Position numbers and translations under genes: made by a program | Origin: Oscillospiraceae bacterium | GTDB lineage: Bacteria > Bacillota > Clostridia > Oscillospirales > Oscillospiraceae | NCBI GenBank assembly: GCA_020025305.1 | Contig: JAHHSG010000016.1 | Span: 1-53,606, forward strand | Direction: 5' to 3' | DNA length: 53,606 nucleotides | Notes under the pieces: model-generated | Told to the model about the DNA's origin: nothing | Databases searched by the model: none | What the model saw: the letters and a program-made list of their open reading frames with translations, nothing else | Shown here: in pieces, positions 33,487-42,502 of the stretch | Numbering within the stretch: the first letter of the stretch is position 1 | How the letters are laid out: every line of letters starts with the position of its first letter

Positions 33487-34260
33487 ATGAATCGCAGATA
33501 TCGCAAGACCATCATCGCCGGTAACTGGAAGATGAACAAGACGGCTTCCGAAACCAAAAAGTTTGCCGAGGAGCTGAAGACTCTTCTGCCCAAGGCCAAG
33601 TGGTGCGACGTGGTGGTGTGCGTTCCCGCTGTCAACATTCCCGCTGCCATCAAGGCTTTCAAGGATATGCGTGTGTCCGTGGGTGCTGAGAATGTGTTCT
33701 ATGAGAAGTCCGGTGCCTACACCGGCGAAGTATCTGCCGATATGCTGAAGGATCTGGGCGTGAAGTATGTCATCATCGGCCACAGCGAGCGCCGTCAGTA
33801 TTTCGGTGAGACCGATGTGACCGTCAACAAGAAGGTCCATGCCGCTCTGGAGGCAGGTCTGCATCCCATCATCTGCGTGGGCGAGTCCCTGGAGCAGCGT
33901 GAGCTGGGCATCACCATGGAGCTGATTGCTCTGCAGGTCAAGTCCGCTCTGGCCGGCGTGCCCGCCGAGAAGCTGCGCCGCTGTGTCATCGCCTACGAGC
34001 CCATCTGGGCTATCGGCACCGGCAAGACCGCCACCGCTGAGCAGGCTGCTGAGGTGTGCACCTTTATCCGTACCACCGTGCGCCATCTGTACGGTGCCCG
34101 CATCGCCCGTTCCATCACCATTCAGTACGGCGGCTCCATGAAGCCTTCCAACGCTGCCGAGCTGCTGGCGCAGCCCGACATCGACGGCGGTCTGATCGGC
34201 GGTGCCGCTTTGAAGCCCGACGAGTTCGTGAACATCATTAACGCTGCGAACCAGGAATAA
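33487..34260 (+). CDS. tpiA: Triosephosphate isomerase
   Basis: A 257-residue TIM-barrel enzyme that interconverts dihydroxyacetone phosphate and glyceraldehyde-3-phosphate. Active-site parts are AGNWKMNK with the catalytic Lys, IIGHSERR with the catalytic His, and AYEPIWAIGTGKTA with the catalytic Glu and the mobile loop. The phosphate loop YGGSMKP is present. It lies 103 bases after pgk and 30 bases before gpmI, part of a glycolytic cluster. Confidence 0.97.
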   Translation: MNRRYRKTIIAGNWKMNKTASETKKFAEELKTLLPKAKWCDVVVCVPAVNIPAAIKAFKDMRVSVGAENVFYEKSGAYTGEVSADMLKDLGVKYVIIGHSERRQYFGETDVTVNKKVHAALEAGLHPIICVGESLEQRELGITMELIALQVKSALAGVPAEKLRRCVIAYEPIWAIGTGKTATAEQAAEVCTFIRTTVRHLYGARIARSITIQYGGSMKPSNAAELLAQPDIDGGLIGGAALKPDEFVNIINAANQE

Positions 34261-34290
34261 TCCCTTCGCACATTTAGAATCGAGGATCTT

Positions 34291-35802
34291 ATGAACAAAA
34301 CTCCCACTACACTCATCATCATGGACGGCTTCGGCATGGCGCCGGCCAGCGGCGCCAACGCAGTCGCCCTGGCCAATACGCCGGTGCTGGACCACCTGTT
34401 TGCCGAATATGCCAACACCACGCTGTCCGCATCCGGTCTGGACGTGGGTCTGCCTGACGGCCAGATGGGCAACAGTGAGGTGGGCCACACCAACATCGGC
34501 GGCGGCCGTGTGGTATTCCAAGATCTGCCCCGCATCAGCCGCGGCATCGAGGACGGCTCTTTCTTCGGCAACAAAGCCTACAATGCGGCCATGGACAACT
34601 GCCTTACCAACGGTACGGCCCTCCATTTGATGGGCCTTTTGTCCGATGGTGGCGTTCACTCCCACATTGACCATCTCTATGCTCTTTTGCGTATGGCAAA
34701 GGAGCGCGGGGTGGAGAAGGTGTACATTCATGCTTTTCTGGATGGACGTGACGTGTCCCCCACCTCCGGGCGCGATTTTGTCACTGCCTGCGCCGAAGCG
34801 TGCGCTGCGCTGGGTCTGGGTAAAATCGCCACAGTCATGGGCCGTTACTACGCCATGGATCGTGACAAGCGCTGGGAGCGCGTACAGCTGGCCTACGATG
34901 CCATGGTCTATGGTGAGGGCATTCAGAACCCTGATCCCGTGGCTGCTGTGTCCGCCTCCTATGCCGACGGCATCACCGATGAATTTATGGAGCCTGTGGT
35001 CTGCGACGAGAACGGAACCATTTCCGACCGTGACAGTGTCATTTTCTTCAACTATCGGCCCGACCGTGCCCGTGAGATCACCCGTGCGCTGGTAGATCCC
35101 GATTTTGACGGTTTCCAGCGTGAATTCTTCCCCACCACGTTTGTCTGCAATACCGAGTACGACGCCACCATGCCCAACGTGCTGGTTGCATGGCCCCGGC
35201 TGCAAGTAAAAAACGGCCTCGGTGAGTATCTCAGTTCTCTGGGCCTTACGCAGCTGCGCATTGCCGAGACGGAGAAATACGCCCACGTTACCTTCTTTTT
35301 CAACGGCGGTGTAGAAAAGCAGTACCCCGGTGAGGATCGGGTGCTGGTGAACTCTCCTAAGGTAGCCACCTATGACCTTCAGCCGGAGATGAGCGCCTAT
35401 GAGGTGTGCGACAAGTGTGTTGAGCGCATTAATTCCGGCGCTTATGACGTGATTATCCTCAACTTTGCCAACTGCGATATGGTGGGTCACACCGGCGTTT
35501 TGGACGCTGCCATCAAGGCCGTGGAGACGGTGGACGAGTGCGTTGGCCGTGTGGTAGACGCTACGTTGAAAATGGGCGGTATCGCCATGGTCACTGCCGA
35601 CCACGGCAACGCCGAAAAGATGAAGGAAGCCGACGGCAGCCCCATGACGGCTCACACCACCAACTTGGTGCCCTTCATTCTCTGCGGCGCCGGCACCGAA
35701 CTGCGTTCCGGGCGACTGGCGGACATTGCTCCCACCATTCTGGACGTGATGGGCTTGGCCTGCCCGGAGGAAATGGACGGCAAAACGCTGATCGTCAAGT
35801 AA
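34291..35802 (+). CDS. gpmI: 2,3-bisphosphoglycerate-independent phosphoglycerate mutase
   Basis: A 503-residue metal-dependent mutase of the alkaline phosphatase superfamily that interconverts 3- and 2-phosphoglycerate. The metal site starts at IIMDGFG, the nucleophilic serine is in MGNSEVGHTNIG, and NFANCDMVGHTG and TADHGNAEKM supply C-terminal metal ligands. The length is as expected. It ends the pgk-tpiA-gpmI run and is followed by a strong terminator. Neither eno nor gapA is in the window. Confidence 0.97.
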   Translation: MNKTPTTLIIMDGFGMAPASGANAVALANTPVLDHLFAEYANTTLSASGLDVGLPDGQMGNSEVGHTNIGGGRVVFQDLPRISRGIEDGSFFGNKAYNAAMDNCLTNGTALHLMGLLSDGGVHSHIDHLYALLRMAKERGVEKVYIHAFLDGRDVSPTSGRDFVTACAEACAALGLGKIATVMGRYYAMDRDKRWERVQLAYDAMVYGEGIQNPDPVAAVSASYADGITDEFMEPVVCDENGTISDRDSVIFFNYRPDRAREITRALVDPDFDGFQREFFPTTFVCNTEYDATMPNVLVAWPRLQVKNGLGEYLSSLGLTQLRIAETEKYAHVTFFFNGGVEKQYPGEDRVLVNSPKVATYDLQPEMSAYEVCDKCVERINSGAYDVIILNFANCDMVGHTGVLDAAIKAVETVDECVGRVVDATLKMGGIAMVTADHGNAEKMKEADGSPMTAHTTNLVPFILCGAGTELRSGRLADIAPTILDVMGLACPEEMDGKTLIVK

Positions 35803-35830
35803 GGGTTTCCCTTTTAATCAAAATATGATA

Positions 35831-35866
35831 AAATAACCGGAGCAACTATGTTCCGGTTATTTTTTA
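35831..35866 (+). terminator. Terminator of the glycolytic run
   Basis: AAATAACCGGA/TCCGGTTATT stem with an eight- to nine-base loop, followed by T6. Confidence 0.9.
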
Positions 35867-35888
35867 TTCCGCTATAGGAGGTAGCACT

Positions 35889-36851
35889 ATGCGTATCTGT
35901 GTCATCGGCTGTGGCCGCTGGGGTTCTCTCATCACATGGTATCTTGATCGCATTGGCCATCAGGTGACGTTATACGGGAGAAAAGGTTCCCCCCATATGG
36001 ATGCCTTTATGGCCACCCGCGAAAATGACCTGCTGCGTCTGCCGGAGTCAATCCAATTGACTTACGATCTTCAGGCCGTACAAGAAGCGCAGACCATTGT
36101 CATCTCCGTCAACTCTCAGGGGCTGCAGGCACTGATGGATCAGCTCAAACCTCTGGAGCTCAGGGACAAAACGTTTGTTTTGTGCATGAAAGGTCTGGAA
36201 ATCGGCACAGGGCGCCGTCTCTCACAGATTGCCGGGGACAATTTGGATCCCAGCAACAAGGTGGCCGTCTGGCTGGGACCCGGTCATGTACAGGAGTTTT
36301 ACCGCGGCATCCCCAACTGCATGGTCATCGACAGCGCCGATGAGGAGGTCAAGCGCCATCTGGTAGATTCCTTCTCCAGCGATCTCATCCGCTTTTACTA
36401 CGGCAACGACCTTCTGGGCAATGAGGTGGGCGCTGCCGCTAAAAACGTAGTGGGCATTGCCGCCGGTTTCTTAGACGGCCTCCACCTGTCCACCCTGAAA
36501 GGAGCTCTGATGAGCCGCGGCACCCGTGAGGTGGGACGGCTCATCCACGCCATGGGCGGCAACGAACTGTCCGCCTACGGTCTTTGCCATCTGGGCGATT
36601 ACGAGGCCACCGTCTTTTCCCCCTTCAGTCATAACCGCCAGTTTGGCGAGTCCTTCATCAAAGGGGAAACATACGACAAGCTGGCGGAAGGATATTATAC
36701 CGTGCGGGCTATGCTGCAGTTGGGGGAGCAGTACCATGTAGATTTGCCCATCTGCCATGCTGTGTATACGGTTCTCTACCAAAATGCAAAGCCCGATGAA
36801 GTGCTGAAGGATCTCTTCAGCCGCAGTCTCAAGGGCGAATTCGACTTCTAA
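35889..36851 (+). CDS. NAD(P)H-dependent glycerol-3-phosphate dehydrogenase-like protein
   Basis: A 320-residue dehydrogenase related to GpsA, which reduces dihydroxyacetone phosphate to sn-glycerol-3-phosphate for phospholipid synthesis. The Rossmann loop is GCGRWGS (about residues 7-13), somewhat different from the usual GxGxxG/A. The catalytic lysine region GNEVGAAAKNVVGIAAG (about 177-193) and the substrate motif NRQFG are present. A ribosome site AGGAGG precedes the ATG. It follows the glycolytic genes but lies behind their terminator. A GpsA paralogue acting on another substrate is possible. Confidence 0.85.
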   Translation: MRICVIGCGRWGSLITWYLDRIGHQVTLYGRKGSPHMDAFMATRENDLLRLPESIQLTYDLQAVQEAQTIVISVNSQGLQALMDQLKPLELRDKTFVLCMKGLEIGTGRRLSQIAGDNLDPSNKVAVWLGPGHVQEFYRGIPNCMVIDSADEEVKRHLVDSFSSDLIRFYYGNDLLGNEVGAAAKNVVGIAAGFLDGLHLSTLKGALMSRGTREVGRLIHAMGGNELSAYGLCHLGDYEATVFSPFSHNRQFGESFIKGETYDKLAEGYYTVRAMLQLGEQYHVDLPICHAVYTVLYQNAKPDEVLKDLFSRSLKGEFDF

Positions 36852-36884
36852 GCTGTAAAAATTGAAAAAAGAACCTCTTCATGT

Positions 36885-36926
36885 ATAAAAAAACCTCTGT
36901 CCGCCCATACTGGTGACAGAGGTTTT
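36885..36926. terminator. Terminator after the gpsA-like gene
   Basis: AAAAACCTCTGTC/GACAGAGGTTTTT stem with a 13-base loop; T runs on both strands. Confidence 0.85.
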
Positions 36927-37001
36927 TCCCCGAAAAATTTCGGCGTGCCGTCGGCCGGGACAGGCGGTGAGACGGTTTACACCGTCTTGTAAGAGGTTTC
37001 T

Positions 37002-37679
37002 ATGGGAAATATGAACGCACCGAAGAGGTCATTTGCCAGTAAGGGCTTCTACATAGCCCTTGCGCTGTGCCTTCTGGTCACAGGCGTCATTGGCTATGCA
37101 GCATTATTCCGGCCGGAAAAGCCGGCGCAGGATGCCTCCTCCAGCACCACCGTGGTGGATCAGCCCGCCCCTAAACCCGCCCATAAGCCGGCAGAGAAGG
37201 CGCAGGTTCCCCCCGCACCTGCACCGGAGCCACCTGCAGAGGCTGAGGAGTCCATGCAGGTGGAGGATCTGATCCCTCAAGTGGTATCCCCGCTGGATGG
37301 CACCACCGTCACGGTATTCAGCATGACAGAACTTCTCTATGATGAGACCATGGCGGATTGGCGCACTCACAATGGTATGGACATCCAAGCCGCCGAAGGT
37401 GATGCAGTCAAGACTGCTGCCAACGGTACAGTCGTGAAGGTTGAGGACGACGAGCTGATGGGCACCACCGTCTATATTGAGCACGATGACGGCTATACTA
37501 CCCAATACAGCAGCCTCCTTGCCGACCCGCCCGTGGCAGAGGGACAAACCGTCAAAGCCGGGGACATTATCGGCTATGTGGGTGACACCGCCACCGCCGA
37601 GAGCAACATGGGGCCTCATCTTCACTTCTCCGTCACCAAGGATGGTGAAGTGGTGGACCCTAGTGAATATGTGGAATAA
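37002..37679 (+). CDS. M23 (LytM-type) peptidase-domain protein, SpoIIQ-like
   Basis: A 225-residue membrane-anchored protein. An N-terminal transmembrane segment (about residues 15-35) is followed by a Pro/Ala/Lys-rich linker (about 45-82) and an M23 domain. Zinc-ligand motifs HNGMD (about 122-126) and HLHF (about 207-210) are present. The usual third-motif His before the sheet is replaced (TTQYSSL), as in some SpoIIQ proteins, so catalysis is doubtful. The size and layout fit SpoIIQ, which links mother cell and forespore during engulfment. A vegetative wall role is the alternative. Confidence 0.8.
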   Translation: MGNMNAPKRSFASKGFYIALALCLLVTGVIGYAALFRPEKPAQDASSSTTVVDQPAPKPAHKPAEKAQVPPAPAPEPPAEAEESMQVEDLIPQVVSPLDGTTVTVFSMTELLYDETMADWRTHNGMDIQAAEGDAVKTAANGTVVKVEDDELMGTTVYIEHDDGYTTQYSSLLADPPVAEGQTVKAGDIIGYVGDTATAESNMGPHLHFSVTKDGEVVDPSEYVE

Positions 37680-37683
37680 AGAT

Positions 37684-37718
37684 ACACCCCCGTGGATACA
37701 TGATCCACGGGGGTTTTT
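37684..37718. terminator. Bidirectional terminator between the M23 gene and the osmoprotectant operon
   Basis: ACCCCCGTGGAT/ATCCACGGGGGT stem with a five-base loop and T5 on the plus strand; a weaker T run serves the minus strand. Confidence 0.85.
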
Positions 37719-37724
37719 ATGCAG

Positions 37725-39245
37725 TTATCCGGCAATCAGGCCGCGGCTCACCAGCGCCTCCCGTGCCACATCATCCAACGAACGTCCCTCTACATCCACC
37801 TGATAGGTCAAATCCACCATATCCTCGGTAGTGAAGGCACCGGCCAGCATATTCAGTACTTCCTCCAGTTGGGGAGCTTCTTCGGCGTAGCGCTCAAATA
37901 CATCCTCCCGCACCAGAATGCCGCCAATATAGTCCGGGAAGAAGTGGCGATCATCCTCCAGGATCTTTAATCCCGTCTTACGATTCAGGCCATCGGTGGC
38001 AAAGACCATGGTCACATCAAAGGAACCGCTCTCCGCCGCCGCATACTTCAAACTCACATCCACCGGGTATGTCTCCTTGAATTGGAGGCCGTAGAACTCT
38101 ACAAAGGGCCCGTACTTGGCGTTGCCCTCCAGCGTGAAAAATTCGTGTTCGGCACCGAACCGCAGCTGTGGTGCCAGAGGAATGAGGTCGCTGATGGTCT
38201 TGAGATTGTACTGATCCGCCAGCTCCTGCGGGACACCGATGGCGTAGGTATTATTGAACCCCAAAGGCTCCAGCAGGCGCATATGATACTGCTCTTGCAC
38301 CTCACTTGTTGCAAATTCCCGCAGCGTCATCCCCTCCGGAATATCCGGCGTATCCAAATGCAGGAAAGTGGTCAGCACCGTACCGTCGTAGGTGGCCATT
38401 AAGTCACAAGAGGCACCGTCTCCGGTCATAGCCTTAAAGTTGTTCACCTGCGACATCTGATCTTGAATGGTTACAGAGAGATCTGTATGCTCTTCCACCA
38501 TCATCTTAATCATGCGGTGCACCAGCTGGGGCTCGGAGTAATCCCCGTCATAAAGCCGCAGCTCCCTGTCGCCTCCGCTCTTCATATTGAACGGCAGCAG
38601 GCACAAAAAGGCAGCCAGCAGCAAGGCCACAGGCACCCACATTTTCTTTCCGCCGCTGTTGGTTTTCGCCATGGACGCCTCAAAACGGCTCATGCAGAAA
38701 TCCAACAGCACAGCAATCGCCATCAGGGCACCGGTACCGGTCAAAATCATCCCCAGATCCTGCACGCGGATTCCCCGGGTGATAATACTGCCCAGTCCGC
38801 CGCCGCCCACAAAGGCAGCAAACACAGCCGTGCCAATGGCACCCACCACGGCGATGCGAATACCGGTAAACACAGTAGGAAAGGCCAGAGGGAACTCCAC
38901 ACGCAGCACACGGTAGGCCTTGCTCATGCCCATGCCCCGAGCCGCCTCCCGGACACCCGGATCTACCTCCTCTAAACCCAAACAGGTATTGCGCACAATA
39001 GGCAGCAGGGAATAAAGGGTAATTCCCACAATTACGGTGGGCTTACCGGCCCCCATGAACACCATAAGAATACCCAGCAGTGCCAGCGCCGGAATGGTTT
39101 GCAGCAAATCCACAATACGCAGAATGACCGATCGTGCCTTGGGATAGACATAGGCCAAGATTCCCAGCGGCAAACCGATGGCGATGGAAAGAATGCAGGC
39201 CGCCAGCACCAGAAACAGATGCTCTAAAACAAGAGAAACGGTCAT
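37725..39245 (-). CDS. Osmoprotectant ABC transporter permease fused to its substrate-binding domain
   Basis: A 506-residue fusion. Residues about 1-205 form an OpuCB/ProW-type permease with the EAA loop EVDPGVREAARGMG. One more transmembrane segment (about 206-222) leads to an external glycine betaine/choline/carnitine-binding domain of the OpuAC/OpuBC type (about 228-500). The fusion keeps the binding protein tethered to the pore. The gene overlaps the preceding permease gene by four bases and ends the operon. Substrate specificity between betaine, carnitine and choline cannot be decided by eye. Confidence 0.9.
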   Translation of the reverse strand: MTVSLVLEHLFLVLAACILSIAIGLPLGILAYVYPKARSVILRIVDLLQTIPALALLGILMVFMGAGKPTVIVGITLYSLLPIVRNTCLGLEEVDPGVREAARGMGMSKAYRVLRVEFPLAFPTVFTGIRIAVVGAIGTAVFAAFVGGGGLGSIITRGIRVQDLGMILTGTGALMAIAVLLDFCMSRFEASMAKTNSGGKKMWVPVALLLAAFLCLLPFNMKSGGDRELRLYDGDYSEPQLVHRMIKMMVEEHTDLSVTIQDQMSQVNNFKAMTGDGASCDLMATYDGTVLTTFLHLDTPDIPEGMTLREFATSEVQEQYHMRLLEPLGFNNTYAIGVPQELADQYNLKTISDLIPLAPQLRFGAEHEFFTLEGNAKYGPFVEFYGLQFKETYPVDVSLKYAAAESGSFDVTMVFATDGLNRKTGLKILEDDRHFFPDYIGGILVREDVFERYAEEAPQLEEVLNMLAGAFTTEDMVDLTYQVDVEGRSLDDVAREALVSRGLIAG

Positions 39246-39886
39246 TGGTTCACCCCCTTGCGCATTCCCCGGGGTGTCAGCTTCTTTTGCAGGAAATCAA
39301 TGAGAGAACCGATGACCACCGCCAGTAGTGCCGCAGGGATCGCCCCCAGCAGAATAAGCGTATTATTATTGGAGGACGTGCCTTGATACACAAAGTCACC
39401 CAAGCCGCCCAGGCCAATCATAGCCGCCAATACCGCCCAAGAAACCGTATAAACTGCCGCCATACGCACACCTGCGATAATGGTGGGCATGGCCAGCGGC
39501 AGCTCCACCCGCACAAGGCTCTGGAATCGGGACATACCACAGCCCCGGGCCGCCTCCACATATTTCTCCTCCACGTTCACTAAGCCGGTATAGGTATTTT
39601 TCAGCACCGGGAACATGGCATAAATGGATAGGGCGATAATCACCGTACCGGGCACCATCCCCAGCACCAGAAACAGCAATCCGATGAACACAAGACCGGG
39701 AATGGTCTGGAACACCGACAGGATGGGCATGAGCACATGCGACCATTTCGGTACACGGGAGAGGAGAACCCCCAGCAGCAGTCCCAGTACAAATCCGATC
39801 GACACGGAAACTACCACATAAAGGATGTGAACCATCACCGCTTTTCCCAACATGGACCCGTAGGTTTCAAAAAGCTTTGGGATCAT
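39242..39886 (-). CDS. Osmoprotectant ABC transporter permease
   Basis: A 214-residue inner-membrane permease of the OpuCB/OpuCD type with about five hydrophobic segments and the EAA loop VEEKYVEAARGCGMSR. The ATG at 39886 overlaps the ATPase stop (ATGA) and has GGGGG upstream; a slightly longer start at 39901 is less likely. It forms a heteromeric pore with the permease part of the downstream fusion protein. Confidence 0.9.
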   Translation of the reverse strand: MIPKLFETYGSMLGKAVMVHILYVVVSVSIGFVLGLLLGVLLSRVPKWSHVLMPILSVFQTIPGLVFIGLLFLVLGMVPGTVIIALSIYAMFPVLKNTYTGLVNVEEKYVEAARGCGMSRFQSLVRVELPLAMPTIIAGVRMAAVYTVSWAVLAAMIGLGGLGDFVYQGTSSNNNTLILLGAIPAALLAVVIGSLIDFLQKKLTPRGMRKGVNQ

Positions 39887-40995
39887 TCCGCATCCCCCCA
39901 CAGATTCTCCGCCACAGAGCGGGCCACGCTGGTCTTGGTAACGATACCGGCAATGGTTTCATCCTCGTTCAGCACCACCACATACGGTGCGTTGGAGTCC
40001 AGCAGATAGTCAAAGCTCTCACGCGCGTCATCGCCCACCCGCACCGTGCGGGCGGTCTGCCGTACCAGGGGTTCAATGGTATGCAGTGTCCGGCCCCATC
40101 GCCGTATATCTCCGATGGACACGGTGCCTTTGTAGCGTCCTTCCTCGTCAGTGACCAGCAGCGTATCGACACTGGAACGCGCCATGCGTTCGGCGCACTC
40201 CAGCACCCCTCGATTTTGCTGCACCGTGCGGATATTGGTGCGCATAAAGGTCTCCACGGTAGAGGGGGCCGAGGTGCCGGCGGCACGCTTGCCCAAGAAG
40301 CTGCGCACCAGATCGCTGGCCGGATTTTCCAGCATCTCCTCCGGGGAGGCCATCTGCTCGATCTGACCGGCGTTCATAAAGAGGATCACATCGGCCAGCT
40401 TCAGCGCTTCATCCATGTCATGGCTGACGAAGATAATGGTCTTATGGAGTGCCTGCTGCAGGCGCTTCACCTCGTCCTGCAGGCTCTCACGCGTCACCGG
40501 GTCCAACGCACTGAACGGTTCATCCATCAACACAATGGGGGGAGAAGCCGCCAGAGCACGCAGTACGCCGATACGCTGCTGCTGTCCGCCGGAAAGCTCC
40601 GAGGGATATTTATCGGCATATTCCTCCATATGTACCAGCTTCAGAAGATCTTTGACAATCTCATGGCAGCGGTTCTTCTCGTATTTCAAAAGCTTCGGCA
40701 CGACGCAGATATTCTGGGCCACCGTCATATTGGGGAAAAGGCCGATCTGCTGGATCACATAACCAATATGGCGACGCAAAGACACCTTGTCCTCATCGTA
40801 AATGTTCTTGCCGTCAATGGAGACGGTGCCGGAGTCAATATCAATGAGGCGGTTAATGGTCTTAAGCGTGGTGGTCTTGCCGCAGCCGGAAGGGCCGATA
40901 AACACCACGAACTGCCCATCCTCAATGGTAAAGTTTAAGTCTTTCAAAATAGGCGTTTTCCCGTAGCTTTTGCATACATGCTCAAATCGAATCAC
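39883..40995 (-). CDS. Osmoprotectant ABC transporter ATPase with CBS domains (OpuCA-type)
   Basis: A 370-residue ATPase. Walker A is GPSGCGKTT (about residues 34-42), the signature is LSGGQQQR (about 134-141) and Walker B is IVLMDEPFSAL. Two C-terminal CBS domains (about 245-365) are typical of OpuA/OpuC ATPases, where they tune uptake to ionic strength or bind nucleotides such as c-di-AMP. It overlaps both neighbours by four bases: the regulator gene upstream and the permease gene downstream. Confidence 0.93.
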   Translation of the reverse strand: MIRFEHVCKSYGKTPILKDLNFTIEDGQFVVFIGPSGCGKTTTLKTINRLIDIDSGTVSIDGKNIYDEDKVSLRRHIGYVIQQIGLFPNMTVAQNICVVPKLLKYEKNRCHEIVKDLLKLVHMEEYADKYPSELSGGQQQRIGVLRALAASPPIVLMDEPFSALDPVTRESLQDEVKRLQQALHKTIIFVSHDMDEALKLADVILFMNAGQIEQMASPEEMLENPASDLVRSFLGKRAAGTSAPSTVETFMRTNIRTVQQNRGVLECAERMARSSVDTLLVTDEEGRYKGTVSIGDIRRWGRTLHTIEPLVRQTARTVRVGDDARESFDYLLDSNAPYVVVLNEDETIAGIVTKTSVARSVAENLWGDAE

Positions 40996-41627
40996 AATTT
41001 TTCCTCCTTTACTGCCACTAGATGCCGCGCCGCATCTGCCGCCTCCGGCGTTCCTACCAGCACGATCACATCTCCGTCATAGAGTTCTGCGTAGGGTCCC
41101 GGGGATAAGATCACTTTCTGCCCGCGGCGGATTCCCACAATAGTTCCACCGGTCGCCTGCCAAAATTGCAAGGCACCGATACTCTTGCCCACCAGCGGTG
41201 AGCCGCAGGGCACCTCCACCTCATAGTTCGGCAGGGGTTCCTCCGAGGCGAAGATCTCCCGCCCCTTTAAAAGAGCCGCCATGGTTTGTTCCATACGCCG
41301 ATGCAGATCCTCATATTCCTTCATCAGGGCGTCCATCTGCCCCTTCAAAGCCCGCATATCAGTGCCGTCCTCAAAATTCGCTATATAGCGCCGTGCGCTG
41401 TCCGCTGAGAGCACCACCACGCCGCTTTGAGGCTTTACCTCCACCACCTTCATATCTGCCAGCAGTCGCAGTGCCCGGCGGATTGTCTCCGGCGAGACGT
41501 TGTATTCCGAAGCCATCACAGAGCGTCCATAGATCCGCTCTCCTTCGTTCAGTTCACCGCGTGCCACACGCCGTGCCAAATCCAGTGCGATCTGTAGATA
41601 CTGAGACGGCACCACTGTCTGTTTCAT
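40992..41627 (-). CDS. busR: BusR-type regulator: GntR winged helix plus RCK_C domain
   Basis: A 211-residue regulator. The N-terminal GntR-type winged helix (about residues 5-72, with SVMASEYNVSPETIRRALRLL) is followed by a coiled coil (about 90-125) and a C-terminal RCK_C/TrkA_C domain (about 132-208, LVGKSIGALQFWQATGGTIVGIRRG). This is the architecture of BusR, which binds cyclic di-AMP and represses betaine uptake genes in streptococci and lactococci. It is the first gene of the transporter operon and overlaps the ATPase gene by four bases. An ATG at 41627 has AGGTGG eight bases upstream; a GTG at 41639 is possible. Confidence 0.88.
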   Translation of the reverse strand: MKQTVVPSQYLQIALDLARRVARGELNEGERIYGRSVMASEYNVSPETIRRALRLLADMKVVEVKPQSGVVVLSADSARRYIANFEDGTDMRALKGQMDALMKEYEDLHRRMEQTMAALLKGREIFASEEPLPNYEVEVPCGSPLVGKSIGALQFWQATGGTIVGIRRGQKVILSPGPYAELYDGDVIVLVGTPEAADAARHLVAVKEEKL

Positions 41628-41664
41628 CGTTTCTGCCACCTGTCCTTTTGATTGAGTATCTTCT

Positions 41665-41693
41665 ATTATAAACTGCCAACTCGTAATTGTAAA
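41665..41693 (-). promoter_or_regulatory. Promoter of the busR-osmoprotectant operon
   Basis: Minus-strand TTTACA (complement of 41688-41693) and TATAAT (complement of 41665-41670), spacer 17. A GTTAAC palindrome lies just upstream at 41705-41710 and could be part of an operator. Confidence 0.82.
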
Positions 41694-41738
41694 TAGATGT
41701 GTTAGTTAACATTTTGTGAAGAATTGTCGCACAAAGTC

Positions 41739-41772
41739 AAAAAAAGGGAGAGAAACAGCCGTTTCTCTCCCT
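41739..41772 (-). terminator. Terminator of the HAD phosphatase gene
   Basis: AGGGAGAGAAAC/GTTTCTCTCCCT stem followed on the minus strand by T7. Confidence 0.9.
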
Positions 41773-41780
41773 AAATCATT

Positions 41781-42446
41781 CTATTCGCACCCGTTGATAT
41801 CCTGCAATCGAGGCAGTAACTGTGCAAAATTCTGAAATCGCCATTGGGCCGCAGACAAATCCTGTGAACCGCTGGACGGATTTTCAAACCCCCAGCAGCA
41901 CATCTGCGCAGCACGTGCCGCAAGGGTGCCGTTACGGGAGTCCTCGATCACCAGGCACTCCGCCGCCGGGGCATGCAGCGCCTCCGCCGCCATAAGGAAT
42001 ACATCCGGTGCCGGCTTTGGATGGGCGGCATCCACACCGCTGCAAAGGGCATCGAAGCAATCCTCCAGTTCCAAAAGGGTCACACACTGGCGAATCTCCG
42101 CCGGAGACGAGGAGGATGCCACCGCCATGCGATAGCCCCGGCGGCGCAGCTGGCGCACCGTTTCCTTAACCGCAGGAATCTCCGGAATCCCCCAGCGGCG
42201 GATATGTTCCTCCTTGGCCCGAAAAAATGCACGCTGCAGCATTTCACGTTTTTCGCTCAAATCTGCGCCGTAGTTTTGCCGGATCATTGCAAAGAGCGCA
42301 TCCAAATTGGAACCGATACAATTCTGATAGTGGAGGAAATCCACCTCCAGACCACAGTCGGCAAAAATTTTGTGCCAGAGCCGGAAATGGAGCCGTTCGG
42401 AATCCATCAATACGCCGTCCATATCAAATAAAATGCAGCGAAGCAT
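41781..42446 (-). CDS. HAD-superfamily hydrolase (beta-phosphoglucomutase/phosphatase-like)
   Basis: A 221-residue HAD protein of the subfamily with a helical cap between the first and second motifs. Motif I is FDMDGVLMDSE (nucleophile D8, general acid D10), motif II is VASSSSP, the lysine of motif III is in HPKPAPDVF and motif IV is VIEDSRNG. Members include sugar phosphatases and beta-phosphoglucomutase; the exact substrate is open. It lies after prfB on the minus strand but behind the prfB terminator. Confidence 0.88.
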   Translation of the reverse strand: MLRCILFDMDGVLMDSERLHFRLWHKIFADCGLEVDFLHYQNCIGSNLDALFAMIRQNYGADLSEKREMLQRAFFRAKEEHIRRWGIPEIPAVKETVRQLRRRGYRMAVASSSSPAEIRQCVTLLELEDCFDALCSGVDAAHPKPAPDVFLMAAEALHAPAAECLVIEDSRNGTLAARAAQMCCWGFENPSSGSQDLSAAQWRFQNFAQLLPRLQDINGCE

Positions 42447-42464
42447 AGATTTTCTCCTTTTCGC

Positions 42465-42491
42465 AAAAAAGAACCGTCCGTTGGGCGGTTC
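42465..42491 (-). terminator. Terminator of prfB
   Basis: GAACCGCCC/GGACGGTTC-type stem followed on the minus strand by T6. Confidence 0.88.
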
Positions 42492-42502
42492 TTCCTTACC
42501 TC

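Noticed and set aside
33466..35655. Long open frame of 729 codons on the minus strand
   Set aside because: It mirrors tpiA and gpmI exactly and has no family features; both plus-strand genes are certain.
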